NCBI GenBank assembly: GCA_021846275.1 | Contig: JAJZBZ010000002.1 | Span: 1-64,000, forward strand | Source of the DNA: Acidobacteriota bacterium | Lineage (GTDB): Bacteria; Acidobacteriota; Terriglobia; Terriglobales; Acidobacteriaceae | DNA: 64,000 nucleotides | Direction: 5' to 3' | Shown: positions 19,723-28,520 of the stretch, in pieces | How positions within the stretch are numbered: position 1 is the stretch's first letter | Layout: each line of letters opens with the position of its first letter | Program-made: the position numbers and the translations under genes | The notes under the pieces: generated by a model | Seen by the model: only the letters and a program-made list of their open reading frames with translations | Database searches by the model: none | Told to the model about the DNA's origin: nothing

Positions 19723-20517
19723 TCAAGCGGCAAACGCAAGCATTGCCTGCGAGAACAGCTCCGGACACTCGACCGCGCCGAGATGAGCTGCGGGAAGCTC
19801 GACGTAGCGAGCGCCGCGAACCTGAGCGGCCAGAGCCTGGCTGTCAGCCGGAGTGGAGACGGGATCGAAGCTGCCGCCGAGGACGAGCGTGGGCGCATGA
19901 ATCTGCGCGGCTGTGGAGCGAAAATCGGCATCGCGGACGGCTGCGCAGCAGGCGAGATAACCGGCTGGCGAGCAGTTTGTGAGCATGGCGCGGATGGTCG
20001 AGATGATCTCTGGTTGGGCACGGCGAAAATCGGCGGTGAACCAGCGCTCCAGCGTTCCGGGGATGACGGGCGACAGGCCCTGCTCGCGCACTAGATCGAT
20101 GCGCACGTTCCAGGCGGCTGTTTCGCCGAACTTCATGGCCGTGTTGGCCAGAAAGAGATGATCGATGCGGTCCGAGGCGTGATTGCCCAGCCACTGGCCG
20201 ATGAGTCCTCCCAGCGAGACGCCACAGAAGGCGAATCGCGCGAGGCCAAGCTGGTCGGCCATGCGCAGAACGTCTGCGCCGAGTATCTCGACGCTGAGCG
20301 CGGAATCGGTTGACGCGGACTCGCCGTGGCCGCGCAGATCGTAACGGAGCACGCGCCAGCGACTGCGCAGAGCGGGCAGCGCGGCGGCCCACATGCCGCG
20401 ATGAACGCCGAGCGAGTGCGCCAGAATCAGCACCGGCTTATCCGCATCGGAGTCAAAATCGTAACCGAGCCGCGCGTCCGGCCAGTCACGAAGCGGTTTG
20501 ATGTCCAGAAGCGGCAT
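19723..20517 (-). CDS. alpha/beta hydrolase, 3-oxoadipate enol-lactonase-like
   Basis: 264 residues with an alpha/beta-hydrolase fold. The triad is Ser101 in CGVSLGGLIGQWLG, Asp218 in GGSFDPV and His245 in AAHLGAVE. The overall pattern (AHSLG, DLRGHGES, ANTAMKFG) resembles PcaD of the beta-ketoadipate pathway. No other pca gene is present, so the real substrate may differ. It lies 57 bp after the CDGSH gene and 114 bp before the cytochrome gene, all on the minus strand, and could share their transcript. Confidence 0.78.
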   Translation of the reverse strand: MPLLDIKPLRDWPDARLGYDFDSDADKPVLILAHSLGVHRGMWAAALPALRSRWRVLRYDLRGHGESASTDSALSVEILGADVLRMADQLGLARFAFCGVSLGGLIGQWLGNHASDRIDHLFLANTAMKFGETAAWNVRIDLVREQGLSPVIPGTLERWFTADFRRAQPEIISTIRAMLTNCSPAGYLACCAAVRDADFRSTAAQIHAPTLVLGGSFDPVSTPADSQALAAQVRGARYVELPAAHLGAVECPELFSQAMLAFAA

Positions 20518-20574
20518 GGGGAATCCGTTTGCCGGGCGCGGCGCGAACCGCGCCGCACCTGGCGGATGAAACGT

Positions 20575-21009
20575 TCAGCCCTCAAATCCAATGCTGTTGT
20601 GGCTGCCGTCGCAGTAGGGCTTGCTGGCCGAGGCTCCGCAGCGGCAGAGCGCGGTGGTCGTGTTGTTGGCGATGGTCTGCCGGTGCGCATTCTGGACAGT
20701 CAGTGGTCCCTCGGCGATGAGCGGGCCGTTGGGAATCATGGTCACGCGCAGGGGACCAGCGGGAGCAGGGGAATCGATCTTTGCAGCGGGAGCTGCTTCT
20801 CCGGGGTCAGCGAAGCCGGAGGTGCGGTGCGTGCCATCGCAGAATGGCTTCTTCGCCGAGGCTCCGCAGCGACACAACGAAGCTTTCGGCTGGCTCAGCT
20901 TCTGCCCATCCAGCGTTTCAATATGCAGGTCGCCGGTGGTGATGAAAGGGCCGTTTGGCGCGGTGAATCCGACGTTCGATGCTAGTTCCAGTTCCTGTGT
21001 TTCGCTCAT
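20575..21009 (-). CDS. protein with two CDGSH iron-sulfur motifs
   Basis: 144 residues containing two complete CDGSH-type [2Fe-2S] sites with the 3Cys-1His ligand set. The first is Cys46, Cys48, Cys57, His61 (CRCGASAKKPFCDGTH). The second is Cys122, Cys124, Cys133, His137 (CRCGASASKPYCDGSH). Each motif follows a short beta segment of the form GPL/GPF-x-V, so the protein is an internal duplication. The family is redox- or cluster-transfer-active. No signal peptide is present, so it is likely cytosolic. TGGAGG lies just before the ATG. It is the first gene of the minus-strand set running to 14681. Confidence 0.9.
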   Translation of the reverse strand: MSETQELELASNVGFTAPNGPFITTGDLHIETLDGQKLSQPKASLCRCGASAKKPFCDGTHRTSGFADPGEAAPAAKIDSPAPAGPLRVTMIPNGPLIAEGPLTVQNAHRQTIANNTTTALCRCGASASKPYCDGSHNSIGFEG

Positions 21010-21052
21010 TTGCTACCTCCACGCCCAGTGTAGCGCGGCGCGGGCAAAAGAA

Positions 21053-21081
21053 AGGCGACGAGCTTGGCAGCATCGTCGCCT
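21053..21081. other. 9-bp perfect hairpin upstream of the CDGSH gene
   Basis: AGGCGACGA (21053-21061) and TCGTCGCCT (21073-21081) form a perfect stem with an 11-nt loop. On the minus strand the stem is followed by TTTCTTTT, which makes it terminator-like. It sits 44 bp before the CDGSH start codon. It may end stray minus-strand transcription or act as an attenuator. Nothing else is recognised in the 269-bp divergent region. Confidence 0.45.
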
Positions 21082-21278
21082 CTGGAGGGTCATCGAAAAC
21101 AAGCCAAGCATAAATGGCTCGAATGACGCTGTCTTCGCCCTTCGGAGGGATGCTTGTCTGCAACCAAAGGTGGAGATGCAACCCATGCGGAGAGCACGGC
21201 GCGTGATGTGGCGCGCGTCCGGTTGCCGATGGTCTGCCGACTGACGAATGTTCGGAATGGAAATCCTGTTGCTTCCCG

Positions 21279-24200
21279 ATGGCGGCGCGTGTTCGACTGC
21301 TGGTGATGCGGATGGCGATTGGCAAAGGTGGGCGGAAAACCCTGCTGCGAGCGGCTGGGCGGATTCGGATGCGCGAAATCTCGACGGGTGCGATGCTAAG
21401 GATGACTACGCTCTGGCTGTTCGCGTCATGCTGCGCAGCGCTGGCACTGCAACCGACGAATTCTCTGGCCGCGCTGAGCGCGCAGAACTGGACCATCGAA
21501 AATGGCCTGCCGCAGAATACCGTGACAGCGCTCTATCAGTCGCCGGATGGATACCTGTGGATTGGCACGGAACTAGGGTTGGCGCGCTTCGATGGCAGCC
21601 GGTTTTTTCTGATCAGCCACGCAGGCACGGCGAATTTTCCGGACGCGGAGATTCGCGTTTTGCTGGCGATCGAGGCGGGTGGTGCGAGCGATGCGCTGGC
21701 CGGGCTGTGGGTGGGCACCGACGACGGACTGGTGCTCTGGCGCGACGGACAGGCGAAGCGATTCGGAAAGAATGAGGGACTACCGGGCGAGCAGATCCAC
21801 GCGCTGGTCGCGGCGGCGAACGCGCTCTGGGTGTGGGGTGATGGCGGCCTGGCGATGACGCGGGATGGACGCAGGTTTCACGTCGTTCCGTTGCCGGACG
21901 CCTCGGACGCGATCACTTCGCTGTTCTCGCATGCGGGCGCGGTGTGGGCGACGACGACGCGAGAACTCTTTCGCTGGAGCGACGGCAAATGGGATCTGGT
22001 TCAATCGTCGGCGACGCCGCTGAGCGTCTCGCGGGAACCGGCGGAGACTGAAACGAACGTGCAGGCTGGAGAAGTTTATACGGCGAACGGATCGGCGGTG
22101 AACGAGATTGCGCAGGGTCGCGCAGTTGCGATTCCGATGGATGCGACGCTGCTGGGCGCGATGCTGCTGCGCAACGGCGTGCAGCAGGTGTCGGAACCAG
22201 AGCAGGGATGGCTTGCGCTGGCCAGCGCGGACAGCCTGTTTCTTCTGCATCGGGAGGACGGCGCGCGGACGGAGTATCGGCTGGCGGCGCGGTATCGATG
22301 CGGGGCGGAGTTGCCAGGCGCGCGAATTGAGACGGTCTATCGGGATCGCGAGGGCGCGCTGTGGATTGGGACGAATCGCGGGCTGGCGCGGTGGTTTCAA
22401 GGGACACTGGAACGGATGCCGGAGCGGAATCCGATCTCGCGCGAGGCGATTCTGTCGGTGCTGGAGGATCGCGAAGGCTCGATCTTGCTGGGCACCGAGA
22501 CGGGCGGGCTGTACATCCTGCGGGATGCGCGTTTTCATTTCCTGGATGAAAGCGATGGGCTGAGCGCGGCGGATACGACGGCGATTGTGGAAGCGGGCGA
22601 TCACAGTCTGTGGGTGGGCACGCGGGAAAACGGATTGAATCAGATTTCGGAGCAACGGATTTCCCAGGTCGGAATTTCGCAGGGAGCGAGTGCACCGGGC
22701 CGGACATTCACGACTGCCAACGGGCTGCCGAGCAATGTGATTCTGGCGCTGTCGGCCTCGCGCGACGGCTCCGTGTGGGTGGGCACGCCGGACGGGCTGA
22801 GCCGACTGCGCGGGCACACGCTGACGACGATCACGGCTGCCGACAATCTGCCGGATGATTTTGTGCGATCGGTCTACACGGCGCGCAACCAGATGGTGTG
22901 GATTGGCACGCGGCATGGATTGTCCTGCCTGGACCCAACCCCGGCTCCGACGCGCGCGAAGAACCCGATCCAGACATGGGTGATCGTGAATGGACTGGGC
23001 AGCGACATGATCGGCGCAATGACGGAGGATCCGGCGGGAACGCTGTGGGTGGCCACGTTCAACGGGCTGGCGCGGCTGCGGATGGCGGCCTCGGGGTGTG
23101 GGATCATGGGCGGCATTCGCAATTTCACGACGGCGAATGGACTCTCCGGCAACGTGATTACGGCGCTGGCCGCCGACAGCGGTCGGCTGTGGATTGGAAC
23201 GCAGGGCCAGGGGCTGAGCCTGCGCAGCGGGAATGAGTTTTTCGCTCTGCCGTCGGCGCTCGGGCAGCGGCTTCCGAAGACGATCCACGGGTTGATGGTG
23301 GATGGAGCGGGGTTTCTGTGGATGACCTCCGATGACGGCATCTATCGCGCTCGCGCGGCGGAGATTGCAGCGGCGATGGCGAGGAATAGCGCCGCATCGG
23401 CGATCCGTGTGGAGCACTTCACGACGAGCGACGGGCTGCGCAGCCGGGAGATGAGCAGCGACAGCCATCCGACGATTCTGCGCGCCAGCACGGGCCAGTT
23501 GTGGTTCACGACGCCGCGCGGACTGGTCTCGGTGAACGCCGAGCACTTCGGTCCGATGCCCTCGCCGCCGCCCGTTGTGCTGGAGGATTTTCTGGTCGAT
23601 GATCTTCCGCAGCGGATGCACGACGGGTCAGCGAAGACGATTCCTGCGGGTCATCTGCGATTTGAATTCGATTACGCGGGGCTGAGCTTCGCAATGCCGC
23701 AGAGCGTGCAGTACGCCTATAAACTGGAGGGATTTGACCGCGACTGGACCTATGCCGGAAATCGCCGCAACGCCTACTACACGAATATTCCGCCGGGACG
23801 ATACCTGTTTCGCGTGCGCGCGTTTCTGCGGAGTCCGAAGTATGGCGGACGGTGGACGGAGACGCAAGTTGCATTTCGGCTGGCGCCGCATCTCTACCAG
23901 ACCGTCTGGTTTTACCTTGTGCTGCTGGGCGCGCTGGCCGCTGCCGTGCTGCTGATCCTGCGCTGGCGGCTGTATCTGACGCGGCAGGGCTTTGAGGCGA
24001 TCATGGCGGAGCGCAACCGGATTGCGCGCGAGATTCACGATACGCTGGCGCAGGGGTATGTGGGTGTTTCGGTGCAACTGGAGGTGCTGGACGAGATGCT
24101 CAAGCGCCAGCGCGTGGAGGCGGCGGCTGGCCAGTTGCAGCGGCTGAAGACGCTGGTGAGCGAGGGCCTGGAGGATGCGCGGCGATCCATCTGGGCGCTG

Positions 24201-24677
24201 CGCTCGCAGGACGCGAGCGAGCAGACGCTGCCGGTGAGGCTGAAGCGGCTGGCCGAGAAGATGACCGCCGCCGAGACGCGGACAACAGTCGATATTCACG
24301 GGGCGACGCGCGTGCTGAGCGCCGAGGTTGAGGACGAGTTGCTGCGGATTGCGCAGGAGGCCGTGCAGAACGTGAAGAAGCACGCCCGGGCGCGGCATCT
24401 GGCACTGCGGCTGGAGTACGATGAGAGCACGGTTGTGCTGACCGTCACAGACGATGGATGCGGATTTCCGGCTACCCTGCTGCAAGCTGGTGGTCCATCG
24501 TCGCCCGCCGGGCACTACGGGCTGATTGGCATGACGGAGCGCGCGGAAGGAATCGGAGCAACGATGGAGATCACGAGCGAGCCGGGCAAGGGGACGACGG
24601 TGAGGATTACGCTGTCTGACGCGACGACGGGACGCAACGCGGCGACCTCCCGGAACGATGGAAGGAGTCAATCGTGA
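21279..24677 (+). CDS. hybrid-type propeller sensor histidine kinase (reg_prop, Y_Y_Y, HisKA_3)
   Basis: Up to 1132 residues. After an N-terminal signal region (TTLWLFASCCAALAL) come two-component-regulator propeller repeats, beginning NWTIENGLPQNTVTALYQ and recurring as LWIGTNRGLARW, VWVGTPDGLSRL and LWIGTQGQGLSL. They form a periplasmic double propeller up to about residue 740. Then follow a Y_Y_Y domain (YAYKLEGFDRDWTYAG), one membrane segment near residue 890, and a HisKA_3 kinase with His920 in AREIHDTLAQGY. The ATPase boxes are VQNVKKHARARHLAL, VTDDGCGFP and HYGLIGMTERAEGIGA. These sensors often detect polysaccharide fragments; the ligand here is unknown. The start is uncertain: ATGs at 21369, 21393 and 21405 are also in frame. 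Confidence 0.9.
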   Translation: MAARVRLLVMRMAIGKGGRKTLLRAAGRIRMREISTGAMLRMTTLWLFASCCAALALQPTNSLAALSAQNWTIENGLPQNTVTALYQSPDGYLWIGTELGLARFDGSRFFLISHAGTANFPDAEIRVLLAIEAGGASDALAGLWVGTDDGLVLWRDGQAKRFGKNEGLPGEQIHALVAAANALWVWGDGGLAMTRDGRRFHVVPLPDASDAITSLFSHAGAVWATTTRELFRWSDGKWDLVQSSATPLSVSREPAETETNVQAGEVYTANGSAVNEIAQGRAVAIPMDATLLGAMLLRNGVQQVSEPEQGWLALASADSLFLLHREDGARTEYRLAARYRCGAELPGARIETVYRDREGALWIGTNRGLARWFQGTLERMPERNPISREAILSVLEDREGSILLGTETGGLYILRDARFHFLDESDGLSAADTTAIVEAGDHSLWVGTRENGLNQISEQRISQVGISQGASAPGRTFTTANGLPSNVILALSASRDGSVWVGTPDGLSRLRGHTLTTITAADNLPDDFVRSVYTARNQMVWIGTRHGLSCLDPTPAPTRAKNPIQTWVIVNGLGSDMIGAMTEDPAGTLWVATFNGLARLRMAASGCGIMGGIRNFTTANGLSGNVITALAADSGRLWIGTQGQGLSLRSGNEFFALPSALGQRLPKTIHGLMVDGAGFLWMTSDDGIYRARAAEIAAAMARNSAASAIRVEHFTTSDGLRSREMSSDSHPTILRASTGQLWFTTPRGLVSVNAEHFGPMPSPPPVVLEDFLVDDLPQRMHDGSAKTIPAGHLRFEFDYAGLSFAMPQSVQYAYKLEGFDRDWTYAGNRRNAYYTNIPPGRYLFRVRAFLRSPKYGGRWTETQVAFRLAPHLYQTVWFYLVLLGALAAAVLLILRWRLYLTRQGFEAIMAERNRIAREIHDTLAQGYVGVSVQLEVLDEMLKRQRVEAAAGQLQRLKTLVSEGLEDARRSIWALRSQDASEQTLPVRLKRLAEKMTAAETRTTVDIHGATRVLSAEVEDELLRIAQEAVQNVKKHARARHLALRLEYDESTVVLTVTDDGCGFPATLLQAGGPSSPAGHYGLIGMTERAEGIGATMEITSEPGKGTTVRITLSDATTGRNAATSRNDGRSQS

Positions 24678-25321
24678 ACCAGGCGATTCGCATACTGATT
24701 GTGGAGGATCATCACGTTGTCCGACAGGGGCTGGCCGCGCTGCTGAGCGTGGTGGACGGGATGCACGTTGTGGGCGAGGCAGCCGATGGCGAAGCGGCCG
24801 TGACGCAGTGGAACAGCCTGCGGCCGGATATTACGCTGATCGATCTGCGGCTGCCGAAGCGCAGCGGAGTGGAAGTGATTCAGGCGATCCGGCGTCGCGA
24901 AGGCTATGCGCGATTCATTGTGCTGACGACCTTTGATGGCGACGAGGATATTTATCGCGCGTTGCAGGCCGGCGCGCGGGCCTATCTGCTGAAGGGCATG
25001 ACGGCGGAGACGCTGGTGACGACGATCCGACAGGTGCATGCGGGAAAATCCTGCATTCCGCCGGTGATTGCGCAGAAGCTGGCCGAGCGCATGGGAGCCG
25101 AAGAGCTGACGCATCGGGAGCAGGACGTGCTGGAACAGATCGTGAGCGGCAAGAGCAACAAGGAAATTGGCACGGAGCTGGAGATCAGCGAGGCGACCGT
25201 GAAGACGCATATCAACAGCCTGCTGGGCAAGCTGGGCGTCTCTGACCGGACGCAGGCGGCGACGGCGGCGATCCAGCGCGGACTGGTGCAACTGGATACG
25301 ACGGGAGATATTCGCCGATGA
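24674..25321 (+). CDS. NarL/FixJ-family response regulator
   Basis: 215 residues starting at GTG, overlapping the kinase stop by 4 nt (GTGA) with GGAG upstream. The receiver has the acidic VEDHH, phospho-acceptor Asp57 in DITLIDLRLPKRSG and a Lys in YLLKGMTAETL. A LuxR-type helix-turn-helix is at the C-terminus (LTHREQDVLEQIVSGKSNKE, then ISEATVKTHINSLLGKLGV). It is the cognate output of the propeller kinase. Coupling continues into the next gene through an ATGA overlap. Confidence 0.95.
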   Translation: MNQAIRILIVEDHHVVRQGLAALLSVVDGMHVVGEAADGEAAVTQWNSLRPDITLIDLRLPKRSGVEVIQAIRRREGYARFIVLTTFDGDEDIYRALQAGARAYLLKGMTAETLVTTIRQVHAGKSCIPPVIAQKLAERMGAEELTHREQDVLEQIVSGKSNKEIGTELEISEATVKTHINSLLGKLGVSDRTQAATAAIQRGLVQLDTTGDIRR

Positions 25322-25905
25322 GAGGGATGACCGCGAAGCCGGTTCCACCGATGCGGCCACTGGCCGCCTGGACTCGGCTGCTGGCAATTTGGACACTGTC
25401 GCTGGCTCTGCTGGCCGCGTGGGCGCTGCCACTGGCGGCGGCTGGCACGCACGCAGTGTGGCGCAAGGCGACGGATGCCGAGCTGAGCGCCGTTCTGCCG
25501 CTGCGCGCGCCGGTGGAAAAAGAGCACATCGAAACCGAGATGCGCACGGCGAGCGGGATCACGGACGGCGAGGGACATTTCATTGCCGGGGTGGTGCTGA
25601 TTACGGCCGGCTACTCGGCGGATGGCAAGTATTCGCACTATCTTTTAGTCCAGTCGCCGATGAAGATGGGCGCGGTGGAACTGCGGCCGGGGCAATATAT
25701 CTTTGGCTGGGAGCGGGACGGCGACGCGATCCGGCTGCATGTGCATGAGGCCGTATCCGGCAGGCTGCTTGGCTATGTGGAGGCGCATCGCGCGCAGGCG
25801 GGAACGCGCGTGGAATCGCTGCGCATCTGGCAGGCGGAGCCGGGCACGAGCGCAGAGTTGCAGATCGGGCGCTTCGTTGTGGACTGCACATTGCAGGGCA
25901 ACTGA
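25318..25905 (+). CDS. secreted protein of unknown function in the sensor operon
   Basis: 195 residues. A signal peptide (LAIWTLSLALLAAWALPLAAA) is followed by about 145 residues predicted by eye to be beta-rich, with VVLITAGYSADGKYSHYLLV, ELRPGQYIFGWERDGDAIRL and a C-terminal RFVVDCTLQGN. I do not recognise a family. The start overlaps the regulator stop (ATGA), so it is probably translationally coupled to the two-component pair and could be an accessory periplasmic component. This role is inferred from position only. Confidence 0.75.
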   Translation: MRGMTAKPVPPMRPLAAWTRLLAIWTLSLALLAAWALPLAAAGTHAVWRKATDAELSAVLPLRAPVEKEHIETEMRTASGITDGEGHFIAGVVLITAGYSADGKYSHYLLVQSPMKMGAVELRPGQYIFGWERDGDAIRLHVHEAVSGRLLGYVEAHRAQAGTRVESLRIWQAEPGTSAELQIGRFVVDCTLQGN

Positions 25906-25983
25906 GCATTTGCTCCGCTCAGCTTCAGGCAAACATCTGTCTTTCTCCATCGAACGGTCGATACCGGGCCGAAGCTCGGACCG

Positions 25984-25989
25984 TATACT
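25984..25989 (+). promoter_or_regulatory. extended -10-like TATACT directly upstream of the second CRTAC gene
   Basis: TATACT ends 7 nt before the ATG at 25997, so transcription would begin at or next to the start codon. The best -35-like element is TCGATA (25958-25963) with a 20-nt spacer, which is poor. No Shine-Dalgarno sequence lies between. This is the arrangement seen at leaderless mRNAs in other phyla. It is suggestive, not proven. Confidence 0.4.
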
Positions 25990-25996
25990 GGCGTGC

Positions 25997-27901
25997 ATGC
26001 GTTTCGTATCTGGATTTTCTTCGAGCCTTCCCCTTGTTGCGTCCTTTGCCGTTTTCCTTGCCGCCGTCTCCGTTTGCCCGCGCGCGCTCGGCGCGCAGAG
26101 TGCATCGACCGGCAAGCCGGCGGACCAGACGATGAGCGGCACCCCGCAGTCGCAAACTGCTCAGCCGAAAACTGCTCAGCCGCAACTGGACAGCAAGGGA
26201 CGCCCGATCACCGAGGGCGGATTCGTCACGAGCGGGCCGGTGATCTTCGAGGATGTCTCCGAAAAGGCCGGGCTGACGCACTGGACGCATACGATGGGCA
26301 CGCCGGCGAAGACCTACATCATCGAGACGAAGGGGTCGGGTGTTGGGCTGATCGATTATGACAACGACGGATGGCTGGATATTTACGTCGTGAACGGCTC
26401 GACCGTGGACGCGCTGACGGGCAAGGCGACGCCACCCCATGCGGCGCTGTTTCACAACAACCACGACGGCACGTTTACCGACGTGGCTGCGAAGGCTGGC
26501 GTGACCAACGATCGCTGGGGATTTGGCGTGGCGATAGCCGACTATGACAACGATGGCTGGCCGGACATCTTCGTCTCGAACTTCGGCAAGAACCGGCTCT
26601 ACCACAACAATCACGACGGCACGTTCACGGACGTGGCTGAAAAGGCCGGAGTGACGCTGGGCAACTGGTCGTCGGGCGCGACGTGGGGCGATTACGACGG
26701 CGATGGGCGGCTGGACCTGTTCGTGGCCGGGTATCTGCACTGGGACTGGAATCACCTGCCGCAAAGCTCGGACCAGAACGCATTCTGCACCTTTCGCGGC
26801 GAACAGGTGGCCTGTGGTCCGCGCGGACTGGAAGGCGAGCCGGATCACCTCTTCCACAACAACGGCGACGGCACCTTTACGGACGTGAGCGAAAAGGCAG
26901 GCGTCTCCGATCCGGCGAAGTATTACGGGCTGGGCGCGGTCTTTGCCGACATCAACAATGACGGCAGGCCGGACCTGCTGGTGGGCAACGACTCGACGCC
27001 GAATTATCTCTACCTGAACAAGGGCGACGGGACATTTGAGGATGTGAGCTACGCCTCGGGCTATGCGCTGGATCAGGCCGGGCACGAGACGGCTTCGATG
27101 GGCATTGCCGTGGGCGACTACCAGAACAACGGGCTGCTGGATGTTTTTAACACGACCTTTTCCGACGACTACAAGCCGCTCTATCACAACGAGGGCGACG
27201 CGAACCTGACCGACATCAGCGACCAGACGGGACTGGGCGAGATTACCGTGCCGTTCCTGAGCTGGGGCGACGCGTTTTTTGACTACGACAACGACGGATG
27301 GAAAGACCTGATGATGAGCGATGGACACGTCTTTCCGCAGGCGGACAAATACAACTGGGGCACGAGCTGGAAGGAGCGGCCGATGCTCTTTCACAACATT
27401 GCGGGCAAGCGATTCGAGCCGGTTCCCGCAGTCGAAGGCACGGGACTGGCGGACGTGATCGCCGGGCGCGGCATGGCCGTGGGCGACCTGTTCAACGACG
27501 GCAAAATGGATGTCGTCATCAACGTGATGGACGGGCATCCGGTGCTGCTGCGCAACGTGAGCCAGGACCACAATCACTGGCTGGAGATGAAGCTCGTCGG
27601 CACGGGCAAAAGCCCGCGCGATGCCGTGGGCGCGGTCGTCTATCTGACGGCGAACGGGATGCGGCAGCGCGAGGACGTGCTGAGCGGCGGCAGCTATCTT
27701 TCGTCGAACGACCAGCGGCCACACTTCGGACTGGGACAGGCGACGACCGTCGACCGGCTCGAAGTTCATTGGCCGGACGGAAGCGTCGAGAGCTTTGCCG
27801 TGCCAGGCGTGGACCGCATTCTGACCCTGACCGAGGGAATGGGAACCGCCGTTCCAGCTCCGAAGGCCAGCCCGACCACCGCCGAGGCGACCAGGCCCTG
27901 A
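25997..27901 (+). CDS. exported CRTAC/ASPIC-UnbV FG-GAP repeat protein (second copy)
   Basis: 634 residues, the same length as the CRTAC protein at 15202-17106 but clearly diverged. It has a Sec-type signal (LPLVASFAVFLAAVSVCPRALGA) instead of a Tat signal. Propeller repeats carry Asp-rich calcium loops such as IDYDNDGWLDIYVV, ADYDNDGWPDIFV and GDYDGDGRLDLFV. The stretch HNNHDGTFTDVA recurs between them. The C-terminal ASPIC/UnbV domain includes DAVGAVVYLTANG, SSNDQRPHFGLGQATTVDRL and LEVHWPDGSVESF. The start is the first ATG after the TATACT element. The open frame upstream to 25703 overlaps the preceding gene and is not coding. It follows the propeller-sensor operon after 91 bp. Confidence 0.87.
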   Translation: MRFVSGFSSSLPLVASFAVFLAAVSVCPRALGAQSASTGKPADQTMSGTPQSQTAQPKTAQPQLDSKGRPITEGGFVTSGPVIFEDVSEKAGLTHWTHTMGTPAKTYIIETKGSGVGLIDYDNDGWLDIYVVNGSTVDALTGKATPPHAALFHNNHDGTFTDVAAKAGVTNDRWGFGVAIADYDNDGWPDIFVSNFGKNRLYHNNHDGTFTDVAEKAGVTLGNWSSGATWGDYDGDGRLDLFVAGYLHWDWNHLPQSSDQNAFCTFRGEQVACGPRGLEGEPDHLFHNNGDGTFTDVSEKAGVSDPAKYYGLGAVFADINNDGRPDLLVGNDSTPNYLYLNKGDGTFEDVSYASGYALDQAGHETASMGIAVGDYQNNGLLDVFNTTFSDDYKPLYHNEGDANLTDISDQTGLGEITVPFLSWGDAFFDYDNDGWKDLMMSDGHVFPQADKYNWGTSWKERPMLFHNIAGKRFEPVPAVEGTGLADVIAGRGMAVGDLFNDGKMDVVINVMDGHPVLLRNVSQDHNHWLEMKLVGTGKSPRDAVGAVVYLTANGMRQREDVLSGGSYLSSNDQRPHFGLGQATTVDRLEVHWPDGSVESFAVPGVDRILTLTEGMGTAVPAPKASPTTAEATRP

Positions 27902-27910
27902 TGGATCGCC

Positions 27911-27978
27911 TTGCATGCGGCAGCCGCTCGCTTTGCGCGCCAGGCGAGATGGGTGGACGCTTCCGTTGGTCGCGGGCC
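27911..27978 (+). repeat. dispersed two-hairpin repeat, divergent copy
   Basis: This segment begins TTGCATGCGGCAGCCGC, contains the arm CTCGC-TTT-GCGCGC and ends CTTCCGTTGGTCGCGGG. It matches the plus-orientation copies in the 30142-30625 and 53863-54100 regions. It starts about 10 bp after the CRTAC stop codon. The first stem is imperfect here, so this copy looks decayed. Confidence 0.65.
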
Positions 27979-28088
27979 GGGTTTGGATGTCTGCGAGTAG
28001 CCGGAATCGATGATTGTTGGATAAGAGTATATTATTCATCGGCTTGAGTGGATTTTCGACGGGTTACTGGTTTGCTATTAACCCGGTT

Positions 28089-28106
28089 ACCCCCCCCAGG
28101 GGGGGT
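28089..28106. other. C8-A-G7 homopolymer palindrome
   Basis: Eight C residues (28090-28097), one A and seven G residues (28099-28105) form a GC-only inverted repeat. It is flanked by AT-rich DNA (TATTAACCCGGTTA to the left, GGTATTAATTTTCTTG to the right). It could terminate the CRTAC transcript, with T-rich sequence downstream. Such tracts are also slippage-prone. Confidence 0.55.
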
Positions 28107-28119
28107 GGTATTAATTTTC

Positions 28120-28505
28120 TTGCCAACAGAAACTTAGCCAAATGATTACTGAGTAGTAATCAGTCGGCCAGTCCTGACGGCTGCGTTCCGGCGCAGGTCC
28201 GGTGTTGGAATTGCAGTATGGCACAGACGCGAATAATTGCATGCCAGTTTCTGCAAAAAAAATCCTGGGTCGAGGACGGAGAGTGGAGACGATGGGGAAA
28301 AAAGGAAAACCTGGCGCGGGAGTTGTCCCGTGCCGGGTTTGCCGAGGACGGTGCGGTCGGAGCGGTTTCACGGTTACGATGCCCGAGCCGACATCGTGAG
28401 GTGCGGCTTTTCCTGAGCAGAAGCTGCGCGAAATTCCAGTCTCGCCGGGCACACCTGTCGGGAAACTGCTTTAGACTCAAGGGTGACTGCACTGGTTGCG
28501 TCACT
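28120..28505. other. intergenic DNA with no recognised gene
   Basis: Between the G/C tract and the ribosome binding site of the carboxypeptidase gene I see only short open frames on both strands, with no ribosome binding sites or family motifs. A plus-strand frame at 28218-28514 has unusual composition, rich in Arg and Cys, and is probably random. No convincing promoter for the next gene was found. Confidence 0.4.
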
Positions 28506-28520
28506 GGAGGATGAGCAGAG

